A DNA stretch of 64,000 nucleotides from Francisella adeliensis. GTDB lineage: Bacteria > Pseudomonadota > Gammaproteobacteria > Francisellales > Francisellaceae. The stretch is from positions 1,922,001 to 1,986,000 of the forward strand of contig NZ_CP021781.1 in assembly GCF_003290445.1 (NCBI RefSeq), given 5' to 3'. Of this stretch, positions 21,263 through 29,753 are shown in pieces (position 1 is the stretch's first letter; each line of letters begins with the position of its first letter). Position numbers and translations under genes: made by a program. Under the pieces are notes generated by a model. It was not told where the DNA came from. It worked only from the letters and a program-made list of their open reading frames with translations, and made no database searches.

Positions 21263-22333
21263 CTAAAAGAAAATATTTATGCCCAGTGTTCTAATTGATT
21301 GAAGGCTGCTAACTCGCATAGATTCTTTATAATCATGAAAAGAATCATAATAATATCCACTACCGGGATCATATATCATATCATTAGGGTATAATACTAT
21401 CCAATGTAATAAAGAAAGATCCCAACTTACTGTACAAATCATACATACTTTCTCACTACCCTTAAAATCACCAGCTATCCATGTTGGATGAGGAATATAG
21501 TTATTTTCAATTTGCACTCCCATTGCTTCAATTCTTCTTGATTCAGTCCTCCATTTAAGTCCAGCAGTTATATTTGCTCCCAATGAAATTCTTACTCGCG
21601 GATTCATTCCTAATAATTTAGAACATAAACAAATTTCAGATGGAAGGCTAATACTATAATAATCTTTAGAATATACATCTATACTACTAAATTTTGCACT
21701 AGTAATGGAATATAATAAGTATTCCATTTCTCTACTTGGATATATCAATACATCATCATTATCCTTTAAATCCTTTAAATCCTTTAAAGTTCTAAGTCCT
21801 GTAGCTGGACTATATAGACCAGAATCTATAAGAGTAAAAAGTGTAACCTGTGTAGCCATAAGTTGATCTTTTGGAACCCAATACTCGGATTCTTCAAGTA
21901 TAGAAACATATCTATCATCATTAATAAATTCATTATCATAAGATATATAATTACCGTGTCTATCTTTTATATACCTTAATGGAATGGGTCCTGTACGATA
22001 TATTTCTATCAATTGGTTTCGTCCAGCCCTATAGTTAAAACTTTGACTAGCAATAGATTCGCAAACTTTTTTTTCAAAATCTTTAATAATTTTAGTTAAG
22101 TCAACAAGTGAATGTCTAGGTATAAGCCCCTCATTAGTGACTGATTCTAACCTATTTTTGAGTATAGATTTATTTATGTATTTCATGGTTAAATTTGTAT
22201 TCAGTATTACCCCCCTTCTTTTGAAAGATAAATCTATACTATTAGATAGTGAATCCACTACTGCAAAACAATGCATAAGAGCTACTGCTCCACATGTTCT
22301 ACATCCTTGCTTTTGTTTGTACGGAAAAATCAT
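21263..22333 (-). CDS. Putative papain-like (C39-like) cysteine protease effector
   Basis: 356 residues. The N-terminus has GCRTCGAVALMHC (Cys11, Cys14, Cys22), resembling the catalytic-cysteine helix of C39-like papain-fold enzymes. Near the C-terminus LLHWIVLY supplies a histidine (310) and YDPGSG an aspartate (322), the right order and spacing for a Cys-His-Asp triad. The middle is not recognisable. A GGGAGG ribosome site precedes the ATG. It is 88 bases downstream of the C58 protease gene and shares its activator-box promoter. I infer a T6SS-linked effector; substrate unknown. Confidence 0.5.
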   Translation of the reverse strand: MIFPYKQKQGCRTCGAVALMHCFAVVDSLSNSIDLSFKRRGVILNTNLTMKYINKSILKNRLESVTNEGLIPRHSLVDLTKIIKDFEKKVCESIASQSFNYRAGRNQLIEIYRTGPIPLRYIKDRHGNYISYDNEFINDDRYVSILEESEYWVPKDQLMATQVTLFTLIDSGLYSPATGLRTLKDLKDLKDNDDVLIYPSREMEYLLYSITSAKFSSIDVYSKDYYSISLPSEICLCSKLLGMNPRVRISLGANITAGLKWRTESRRIEAMGVQIENNYIPHPTWIAGDFKGSEKVCMICTVSWDLSLLHWIVLYPNDMIYDPGSGYYYDSFHDYKESMRVSSLQSIRTLGINIFF

Positions 22334-22421
22334 TTATTACCTCCCGTATTTTAAGTGAGTATTCGCATGATAGTGTATGGGGTTCTGATACTAATGTCGG
22401 TTTACGACAGAACCAGAAAGA

Positions 22422-23156
22422 TTACCATTCTAGCTGTACTATTTTAGCAATTTTTGTAGGTATGTTAGATCGCCTAGCACAATATTTTAACCGTATCAAT
22501 TCGTATAATTTTCTAATTGAGTTACTATAATATATGCCGAAGTTTGGGTCATAGAAATAATAAATAGAATGTTTGTCTTTATAAACGGCAACTGCATGTG
22601 TCTGAAATTCCATAAAAAAGTAACCTTCTCTTTCTCTATTTTTTATGTCTAATATATTATCTAAAATTTCAATGTTTTTGGGACAGTCGATGCCTAGTAC
22701 CGCCCTCATTCTTTTATAAAAAATTTCACGTGGGTTTTCGCAACTCTTTTCTAGCATGCTACTTCTTTCTAGCAGTTTTTTAGTTAATGACTCTAGCATG
22801 TCGCAATTTTTTTTAATATTTTCAATTAGATCTAGGTTAGGAAGAGTTTTTTTCATTTCTTGTTTGGCTATGTTATCTTGGTATAAATAATCGTTTAAAT
22901 AACCTTTTACTGTTTGAGCATTAGTTAAAACTTCTTTTTTCACTTCCTCTAAACTATTTCGATGTTCTATTTGTAATAATTTTGGATGGGCAAAATCGGA
23001 CGTTATATTTCTTTTTACTTCATTGAATGATTTGTTTAACCCTATTTTATTTACATTTCGTAGCCAAAGTAAACTTAAAGCTACACAAACGTTCGGATTG
23101 CCAGAAGTGTGCTTAACTTTCTGTATGGGCTTTAAAAAAAAGGGAATATGCATCAT
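22422..23156 (-). CDS. YopT-like C58 cysteine protease, probable effector
   Basis: 244 residues. The triad of peptidase family C58 is visible: Cys24 in PNVCVALSLLWL, His187 in FQTHAVAVY and Asp203 in YFYDPNFG. The His-Asp spacing of 16 equals that of Yersinia YopT, and the DPNFG block is characteristic. C58 enzymes of pathogens cleave host proteins such as prenylated Rho GTPases, or self-process. The segment between Cys and His is helical and charged. I choose ATG 23156 since AAAGG stands 5 bases before it; the in-frame TTG at 23195 would overlap the -10 region. There is no signal peptide. An activator box lies 55 bases upstream. Confidence 0.7.
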   Translation of the reverse strand: MMHIPFFLKPIQKVKHTSGNPNVCVALSLLWLRNVNKIGLNKSFNEVKRNITSDFAHPKLLQIEHRNSLEEVKKEVLTNAQTVKGYLNDYLYQDNIAKQEMKKTLPNLDLIENIKKNCDMLESLTKKLLERSSMLEKSCENPREIFYKRMRAVLGIDCPKNIEILDNILDIKNREREGYFFMEFQTHAVAVYKDKHSIYYFYDPNFGIYYSNSIRKLYELIRLKYCARRSNIPTKIAKIVQLEW

Positions 23157-23183
23157 GTATACCTTTAATTCATTAAAGGTGAA

Positions 23184-23228
23184 ATTATAGTGCAAAAAAA
23201 ACTTTTACTTACTAGTAAAAATACTAAT
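23184..23228 (-). promoter_or_regulatory. Island box promoter 1 (C58 protease operon)
   Basis: On the minus strand ATTAGTATTTTTACTAGT (23211-23228) is followed after 21 bases by a perfect TATAAT (23184-23189). There is no good -35, and the box centre falls near -42 of the predicted start, a class II activator position. Confidence 0.75.
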
Positions 23229-23356
23229 AGTGTTATATGTTGATGATTTAACAGCTAGATTGTAGTCTGAAAGTTTTAAAACTAAAAGAATGGAGGCTTA
23301 GTAGGATGAGAAATTCATGCTTAAATTCATCGGTCAATTTAATGCTATTGCCCTAG

Positions 23357-24568
23357 TTACATTTCCTTTTCTTTAGGAGGTATAAAAGCAAGAGGTTTGT
23401 ATTTACGATCATTCCACTTATCACCTTTAACACCCATAGGAAAATTTGTGCTGTTCAATCTTATTTTTTCAAATTCTTTGTGTTGTTTATATTCTCTAAA
23501 TTTTTTTTGAATAATTATTGCACTCTTCTCCATCTCTGTCAGAAACATTTTAGATAAGATATTAGTTTGACACCTAAGAGCACCATGACTCCTTCTTGCT
23601 ATTTCTTGTGTTTCAGCACCTTTTTTTCCATTATGATTAATAAATTCAACTTTAACACCTTCTTCTTTACAGATATCAATCAACATCTCTTTATGTACTG
23701 TATCTTGGCTATCTAAAGTTAAAAAATATTTATTACCATCATAATTACTAGTCAAACTAATACCATTAATTAATGATGATGTTGCTGCTTCACCTATCCA
23801 TATAGCATCTTTACTATCGGTTTCATGATTTTTTCCATAGATTACGCCTCTAAATATTTTAACTTTAAAACCACATTGCTCTAAGGCTGTGATAACATCT
23901 TGAATATATTTTTGCTTACTTACTTAGATTCAAATGATACGTGAAATTAAATAATATAAGAATATTATTACTGTTAAATATTTTTTTATACCTATCGGAT
24001 AATTTAGATAAATCTGTCTCTAATTTAACAATATCTCTTCTGTATCTGCTGTATTTAATATCTTTGTGGTATTTAATAGCTGCATCAAATCTCAATGCCT
24101 GTTCCCCTATTATATACCAGGTTTCTCCAGCTAAATTCTTGGCAATGAAAAGATTGCCACCCTCTAAAGCTGAATTAGTGGATTTAATCATATGCTTATT
24201 TGGAAAAATATCAGGGTCAATACCTCTTATTTGTGATCCATACATTAGCAGCTCATCTTGAAACATATCAAGTGAATATGGTTGAGGTACGTTGGCTTTC
24301 TGATGTTCCCTAAATAAACGACTCTGAGCATGTATAGAATTTTTATTTCTCACATAAAGTCCTCGTGATGTATCTATAAGTAATCTCTTACCCAAACATC
24401 CTCAAGATTAAGCTCTCTATGCCTAATTCCATGTTTATGACAAAATTCCTTTAATCCGAGTGAATACCTAGATTCGTTACTGAATACTAGGACACCACTA
24501 TTACATTTTTGTTCATGTTTATCAGATGTTCCTGTATATGAGATACCACATTCATAGCAAAAAGGCAT
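23357..24568 (-). pseudogene. Broken pentein (arginine-deiminase-like) gene with IQ-like motif
   Basis: Three pieces in shifting frames read as one protein. Piece 1 (24374-24568) has a Zn-ribbon-like C-x2-C...H-x3-C cluster and ends in LEDVWVRD, like the WxRD block of agmatine/arginine deiminases. Piece 2 (23916-24395) has SALEGGNLFI, like their EGGN block. Piece 3 (23357-23923, open from just after a stop at 23924) has HGALRCQTN, like the catalytic-cysteine loop, then an IQ-type helix IIIQKKFREYKQHK. Shifts lie near 24380 and 23920. No clear HxD is seen. It has its own activator box. It may be a decayed effector that modified arginine groups; sequencing error is the alternative. Confidence 0.5.
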
Positions 24569-24612
24569 AAAACTTATATTTCCTTATTGTGATAATTAAC
24601 TATAGTAGTGAA

Positions 24613-24655
24613 ATTATAGTGCAAAAAAACTTTTACTTACTGGTAAAATACTAAT
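24613..24655 (-). promoter_or_regulatory. Island box promoter 2 (pentein gene)
   Basis: Minus-strand ATTAGTATTTTACCAGT (24639-24655), 20 bases, then TATAAT (24613-24618). The whole ~45 bases is nearly a copy of promoter 1, including AAGTAAAAGTTTTTTTGCAC between box and -10, which suggests duplication of a promoter cassette. Confidence 0.72.
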
Positions 24656-24668
24656 GGAGATATAAGTT

Positions 24669-25934
24669 CTAATGCACCCTATCTCTCTCCCATTTTTGTA
24701 TTTTTGGTATATTCATTTTGCCTATTGGTTCTGATTTAGGATCGCAATACATACTTAGGTAAAAAGATAATGAACCACTTTTATTTTGATTAGGTAAGTA
24801 CTTAAATGCTTGCCGATATGCCATAAAAAAAGAATCCATATACTTTGTAACTGTTTGTTTCCTTACTGAGGGATTATAAGATTCTGTTGACAAACTATCA
24901 ACAACCTCATAACTATACCTATTTGTATAGTTTTCATACTCATTTTTTATAAAAGCCAAGCTATTATAAACGAAACTAGCAAACAAAAAAGTTCTTATTT
25001 GCCCTGAAACACCATGCCTATTTATAAAACCATACCCTTCGGTTCTAATAATATATGCTATTAAATTACTTATTGATTTTTGCATGAGAGGTATATGCAC
25101 TGGTATGTTTATTTCTCCTATGCTAGATGCTATGTATCCATTATCTGTTAATATGGATTTCTTGGACATAAATTTTTCAGTATATTCATTTAATGCCCGA
25201 GTTATTTTTTCGCAAAATATCATAAAGCGTTCAAGATCAGCTGTTAACTCATCTTTACTTGTATTTACTGATACTTTAGAGGAATAATTTTTTTTAGGAG
25301 AGTTGATATTTATAAATTTTGATAGCAAATTTGTTGGTAAATAATTCTCAGCACAGCCAAGGTTAGGGTTTTTAGTCATAATTTCATAAAAAATATATTG
25401 TAGTTTTTCAATTTCTGATAAGTTTTCATATTTAACAAAACTTTGCTCTACTTTTAAACAAAAAGGATTTTTTTTTGATAGCAAATTAATAATTTCATTT
25501 ATTGAGCCTTTCAAATCTATTCTAGCAGATGTATGAAGTGTAAATATACATTTTAATATTTTAGGTAGCTGTTCTACTCTCTCATCAACTGAAAAGTATG
25601 TTGCTTCAAACAATATACTGTAATAAACAAAAGTAATTAATGATGATATCGCCATAGATGATTTTTCTATTTCATGTTGAAAAAATTTTTTTATAGTTGT
25701 TTTCACATACTCCTCTCTAGAACTGCCTGTTTGCTTTTCTAATAATAATTCCCAGTTTTTAGCTCTATCATAATTTTTTCTTGATATATGATGTATATCT
25801 CCTGACATAAATTCATTTATTCTTGATTTTAGAGATTGTATTTCATATAAGTTTCTATAAAAACTTATCCCTCTAATGAACCCACTTTCAAGCTTTTCAA
25901 CACTTCTAAACTTTATTATATTAAAACCTTTCAT
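24669..25934 (-). CDS. Island protein of unknown function (421 aa)
   Basis: 421 residues, mostly helical and rich in Lys, Ser, Asn and Tyr, with no signal peptide and no strong transmembrane segment. Weakly hydrophobic helices occur near residues 95-115 and 325-345. I recognise no family or catalytic motif. ATG start. It is a single-gene unit with its own activator box 62 bases upstream and lies among probable effector genes, so a secreted substrate or its chaperone is plausible, by context only. Confidence 0.5.
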   Translation of the reverse strand: MKGFNIIKFRSVEKLESGFIRGISFYRNLYEIQSLKSRINEFMSGDIHHISRKNYDRAKNWELLLEKQTGSSREEYVKTTIKKFFQHEIEKSSMAISSLITFVYYSILFEATYFSVDERVEQLPKILKCIFTLHTSARIDLKGSINEIINLLSKKNPFCLKVEQSFVKYENLSEIEKLQYIFYEIMTKNPNLGCAENYLPTNLLSKFININSPKKNYSSKVSVNTSKDELTADLERFMIFCEKITRALNEYTEKFMSKKSILTDNGYIASSIGEINIPVHIPLMQKSISNLIAYIIRTEGYGFINRHGVSGQIRTFLFASFVYNSLAFIKNEYENYTNRYSYEVVDSLSTESYNPSVRKQTVTKYMDSFFMAYRQAFKYLPNQNKSGSLSFYLSMYCDPKSEPIGKMNIPKIQKWERDRVH

Positions 25935-25966
25935 GTTATTCTAATTCGCTAACTGCAATAACTTTG

Positions 25967-26013
25967 ATTATATGTTGATAGATTATTGGTATTTAACTAG
26001 TAATAATACTAAT
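25967..26013 (-). promoter_or_regulatory. Island box promoter 3 (421-aa gene)
   Basis: Minus-strand ATTAGTATTATTACTAGT (25996-26013), one change from the consensus, with TATAAT 23 bases further on (25967-25972). The arrangement matches the other box promoters. Confidence 0.65.
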
Positions 26014-26170
26014 ATAATTGTTTTAACAACATGGATCAACTGCATCTTCTATAAATTCCACAAAGATCTTATTCTCATATTCCTCTCATTTTTCTCACAC
26101 TGCTAGTGTCTCAAATTGGAGATGAGATCAGTAAGATTAGAGCTGAATTACAAAGAAAAGTACTTAAAAA

Positions 26171-26215
26171 ATAGTATTTTTACTAGATGAACATTTAAAG
26201 AAAGCCTACTATCAT
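26171..26215 (+). promoter_or_regulatory. Island box promoter 4 (689-aa gene)
   Basis: ATAGTATTTTTACTAG (26171-26186) is followed after about 22 bases by TATCAT (26210-26215). It faces away from promoter 3, so the two regulate divergent single-gene units. Confidence 0.7.
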
Positions 26216-26248
26216 TCATTTTAAGGTTTAGAACTAAAAAAATATAAT

Positions 26249-28318
26249 ATGCATAACAAACTTGATTACCAGTATATTGATGATAGCTTTGTAATAATTA
26301 TTGATAAAAAAAGTAATTCAAATAAATTATCTGTATTCTGGGAAACACCATTAATATTAGTTAAAAATAGTGTGAACATACATGAAGATTCAATCCCCTA
26401 TGTGGGGGAGGTATTAACAACTATCATTGAAAAAGATTTATTAGTACAGCACCCTTTCATTCGCCACGATAAATATACTGAAATAGTAATGCTGTACATA
26501 TCTCTTTTTGAGAAAAATAATTCTACCCATATAAAATGCTTCTTTGGCCATAATAGCGGTATTCATACTGTTACATCAAAGTGGGAGGATGTTAATACTA
26601 ATTTCAGCAATGCTTTTTTATATAATATGATTCATAAGGAAGATCCCGTAACCCTAAGTTTGAAAGCCATATTTGATAGTTATAAAGAAAAAGCTCTTAA
26701 ACTTAAACATTATAAGTTGGAAGTTCCTAGCTTTATATCAAGTCATTACCATTCACTTGAATTAAATCAAAACATTAGAAATCTCGAGCAATATAAGCCG
26801 TATAATGAACAACTACGAACACGTGTACTTAATCCCAAAAAAACAGATAAGAACCCAACATATGGGGCTCTTTACGCCAAAACTAAAGTTAGATATAATA
26901 AATTAGTTATAGAAATGCAAAAAGCCCAAGAATATTATTCAGAAGAAATAAATAAAACTTCATATACTGAAAAGGCTGGTACAACTATAAATATAATACA
27001 AAACACTATAGACAATTTAACAAAACTAAAATCTTTAATGCCTCATAATGATACAAATCACACAAAAGTTGATAGATTGAGAAGTATACAACAAGTGCAT
27101 TTGATGAACATACAAGAAACAATTGAAGAATTTAAAAATATAGATGTTTTCATCTATAATGATCAAAAGATTAAAGAAGACTTTAACACTCAAGATAAGC
27201 AATATAGTGAGCTAATAATTAAGATGACAGAAGGATATAAGCATTTATTAAGTAAGTACTATTTTATGAAAGAAAACATAATACACGTTTTTTTTATGGC
27301 TGCGAATAAGTATTTTGATAACTTAAAACTTGATATAAAACTTCAAAAATCTTTTGGTAAACACATAGATGAGCAGAAATTCATAGAAGCCTTCGATGGT
27401 TTTGTTTCTATAAAGGCAGCTAAGTCAGGACATTACTATGTCAAGCCAATCATATCTAAACATACCGTTACTCTAAAACATATAGAAAAAATTATAAATA
27501 AAAACAAAACTATTATAGAAAGAAATGGTGGGTATTTCAAAAAAAATGATCGGTTAAAATGCTTTAATGAAGCTCTAGATAAGATATCTCACCTTAATGT
27601 TTCCAAAGAAAAAAGTACATTTAAGTTTTCTAATATGTTTAAAGAACAAGATCAACAATATATGCGGAGTAAAGTTGATATCTTAAAAGAATGGTCTTTC
27701 TTATATGCAGATCGTGCATTAAAATTAACAAGCAAATATAAAGAAGATAAAAAGATATTTCTATACTTTGTAAACACATATAATGACAAGTTAGAAGGGA
27801 TAATAACTAAATTAGTAGAGATGGATGTGTTTCAGAGTACTAATGACAAATTACAATATGAATTTCTAACCCAACAATATATAATGCCTACAAAAAGTAG
27901 TTTAACCACTTTCTCTAGACAGAGTACAGAACTTAAAAAGCAAATATCGTTAGCTGAGAGAAATACTATTATTCACGAAAGAATATTCTCTTTTGAAAAA
28001 TATCAAGAACTGTGTAATGAATTATCCAAAATGATCACTAACTTAAACTTAAATAAAAATAAAAGAAACGAAGAAAGGATACAAGAACTTACCGCTGCAA
28101 ATGACTTAGCTACCTCCTGTGTTTACGTTAAAGTTCAAAATGATTATATAAATAACAAGGATTTAATAGATGATAATGATGTTTGTATTCTATGGTTTAA
28201 TAATATGAAAGATACATTAAATCCAGGTTCTTGGCGTCGAGGATGTAAACACTATAACAACATAACCCGAATAATCAATAAGATTGAAGGTGAGATTAAA
28301 AAAACCAGATTCTTCTAG
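26249..28318 (+). CDS. Large island protein of unknown function (689 aa)
   Basis: 689 residues, hydrophilic, lysine- and asparagine-rich, with long predicted helical or coiled-coil stretches around residues 210-310 and 560-640. No signal peptide, transmembrane helix or known catalytic motif is seen. ATG at 26249 lies 34 bases after the -10 of box promoter 4. Size, lack of an export signal and shared control with the T6SS make it a candidate secreted effector, comparable in context to PdpC/PdpD of the FPI, though I see no sequence similarity to them. Function unknown. Confidence 0.55.
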   Translation: MHNKLDYQYIDDSFVIIIDKKSNSNKLSVFWETPLILVKNSVNIHEDSIPYVGEVLTTIIEKDLLVQHPFIRHDKYTEIVMLYISLFEKNNSTHIKCFFGHNSGIHTVTSKWEDVNTNFSNAFLYNMIHKEDPVTLSLKAIFDSYKEKALKLKHYKLEVPSFISSHYHSLELNQNIRNLEQYKPYNEQLRTRVLNPKKTDKNPTYGALYAKTKVRYNKLVIEMQKAQEYYSEEINKTSYTEKAGTTINIIQNTIDNLTKLKSLMPHNDTNHTKVDRLRSIQQVHLMNIQETIEEFKNIDVFIYNDQKIKEDFNTQDKQYSELIIKMTEGYKHLLSKYYFMKENIIHVFFMAANKYFDNLKLDIKLQKSFGKHIDEQKFIEAFDGFVSIKAAKSGHYYVKPIISKHTVTLKHIEKIINKNKTIIERNGGYFKKNDRLKCFNEALDKISHLNVSKEKSTFKFSNMFKEQDQQYMRSKVDILKEWSFLYADRALKLTSKYKEDKKIFLYFVNTYNDKLEGIITKLVEMDVFQSTNDKLQYEFLTQQYIMPTKSSLTTFSRQSTELKKQISLAERNTIIHERIFSFEKYQELCNELSKMITNLNLNKNKRNEERIQELTAANDLATSCVYVKVQNDYINNKDLIDDNDVCILWFNNMKDTLNPGSWRRGCKHYNNITRIINKIEGEIKKTRFF

Positions 28319-28336
28319 TAAGCACAATGAGAGAGT

Positions 28337-28597
28337 TTGGCGCCACATACTTTAAAAACCTTAAACCATAGATCAAAAAAATCAGGAGTTAAAAATTTTT
28401 CAGCAGCAATACTATTCAATAAAAGTAAAGATAAATTATTTGGTACTGGTGTGTCAAAAGATAATCAAAACATACATAATTATATTAAGGAGTTATTGTT
28501 TGACTTAAAGCATTGTAGAAATAATGCTGAAATCAATAATCTAAAAATTGAAATTAATGAAGCTTATAAACACTCAGATTCAAAATTGGATGTGTAG
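28337..28597 (+). CDS. Small ORF downstream of the 689-aa gene
   Basis: 86 codons beginning at TTG, the only start-type codon after an in-frame stop at 28328. The product is basic at its N-terminus and acidic later, with no recognisable domain. No good ribosome site is seen. It could be a real small partner of the upstream gene or the displaced C-terminal tail of it after a frameshift, since it starts 18 bases beyond that stop in another frame. Confidence 0.3.
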   Translation: MAPHTLKTLNHRSKKSGVKNFSAAILFNKSKDKLFGTGVSKDNQNIHNYIKELLFDLKHCRNNAEINNLKIEINEAYKHSDSKLDV

Positions 28598-28692
28598 ATC
28601 ACAAACAAAATATAGCAATGTTCAATATATTTTTCAGATATACATCATAGTAACAAGATATTAGAAATAATTCAGTTAATAAGGTATAATTA

Positions 28693-28750
28693 TTTAGTAT
28701 TTTTACTGGTTTTATTTAGCAGTAAAAAATGTTTTAATATTTTTACTGTT
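28693..28750 (+). promoter_or_regulatory. Island box promoter 5, double box (PAS-LuxR gene)
   Basis: TTTAGTATTTTTACTGGT (28693-28710) stands 22 bases before a TTTAAT -10 (28733-28738). A second, weaker box TTTTAATATTTTTACTGTT (28732-28750) overlaps that -10. Upstream box plus a box over the -10 suggests activation and autorepression of this regulator gene. Confidence 0.65.
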
Positions 28751-28770
28751 AAGCATGTGAGATTAAATAA

Positions 28771-29619
28771 ATGAATATTGATCAACATTATTTGGTTAAT
28801 TTTGCAGATAAATCAGAAATCCCTTTAGCTGTATATTCTCATAATCTTAAGCTAGTTTTCTATAACAAATTCTTTAAACACCTTTTTGATAAAGTGGATG
28901 ACTCTAAAGAGTTTATAGACATAGCCATGTTAAAAAACAATAAATATTATAAATATAAAAAGTCATCACAAGGTATCGACGTATATTATAAACTTAGATT
29001 TGATCTAGCTTTGTCAGAAGGAGAATTCTATTTTGTAACAGTCAGAGTTATAAATTGTGTGCCCTCTCATCCCCCTAGCCTTCCTGATTTGCCCTTAAGT
29101 GTCTATACTAAGGACAAGAATGGAATTTACTTAAGTGCAAATAAATTCACGGCTTCACTAACTCGATTTAAATCAATAGAAGGTATGTCTCATTTTGATA
29201 TTTTTGGCAGAGATGCTCAACTATTATCAGAAAATGATATGACTACAATAAAAAACAAAAAAGACATATTTTATGAAAAAATTAAAAATGATACTTTTTT
29301 ATCATTGAAGTTTTGCTCAGAAGAACAGCATATTGGCGCTGTTTGTATAAACTTAAACCATATACATGAGCAAGACTTTAAAAAAAATTTTCTAAATGCT
29401 TCTAGTCCTGATATAGATATTACACTAACAAAAACTGAACTTATATGTTTAAACTATCTCACTAATGGACAAACAGCTAAAGAAATAGCTAGGGAAATGT
29501 TAATATCACCTAGGACAGTTGAGTTTCATCTATCTAATGCCAAAACAAAACTAAATTGTTTCAAAATAACAAAGATTGCTCATACTATAGGAAGATATCA
29601 TTCCCTATTTAAAGTGTAA
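28771..29619 (+). CDS. PAS-LuxR transcription regulator 1
   Basis: 282 residues. Two PAS-like regions (about residues 5-80, with SHNLKLVFYNKFF, and 105-200, with SVYTKDKNGIYLSAN) precede a LuxR/GerE helix-turn-helix at about 220-282 (ELICLNYLTNGQTAKEIARE, RTVEFHLSNAKTKL). No receiver phosphorylation site or membrane segment is visible, so it probably senses a small cytoplasmic signal. It is cytoplasmic and DNA-binding. It lies inside the island behind its own box promoter and is the best candidate activator of the box regulon, together with its relative at 31990-32853. Confidence 0.82.
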   Translation: MNIDQHYLVNFADKSEIPLAVYSHNLKLVFYNKFFKHLFDKVDDSKEFIDIAMLKNNKYYKYKKSSQGIDVYYKLRFDLALSEGEFYFVTVRVINCVPSHPPSLPDLPLSVYTKDKNGIYLSANKFTASLTRFKSIEGMSHFDIFGRDAQLLSENDMTTIKNKKDIFYEKIKNDTFLSLKFCSEEQHIGAVCINLNHIHEQDFKKNFLNASSPDIDITLTKTELICLNYLTNGQTAKEIAREMLISPRTVEFHLSNAKTKLNCFKITKIAHTIGRYHSLFKV

Positions 29620-29678
29620 GGTATTCTCTAACTTTAAAATTTTTGCTGCGCGGCTACTCATAAGCTTTTTCACTTAAG

Positions 29679-29722
29679 AAAGTAATTTTACTAGTTAGAT
29701 AAGTTTTTAAAACCTTTAAAAT
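29679..29722 (+). promoter_or_regulatory. Island box promoter 6 (738-aa gene)
   Basis: AAAGTAATTTTACTAGT (29679-29695) is followed after about 21 bases by TAAAAT (29717-29722). The box keeps the TACTAGT half and the 14-base core, with one shortened T run. Confidence 0.65.
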
Positions 29723-29753
29723 ATTCATATTAAAAACCTATTAAGAGCGAACG

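Noticed and set aside
21760..21790. Tandem repeat of TCCTTTAAA (three copies) within the 356-aa gene
   Set aside because: It keeps the frame (repeated Leu-Lys-Asp) and is too short to be a CRISPR or regulatory array.
26041..26174. Short open stretch reading IGDEISKIRAELQRKVLKK before the 689-aa gene
   Set aside because: It may be the tail of a decayed gene, but no start, no homology I recognise and it overlaps box promoter 4.
28731..28750. Second box as promoter of its own for the PAS-LuxR gene
   Set aside because: It ends only 20 bases before the ATG and has no -10 after it, so it is better seen as an operator.
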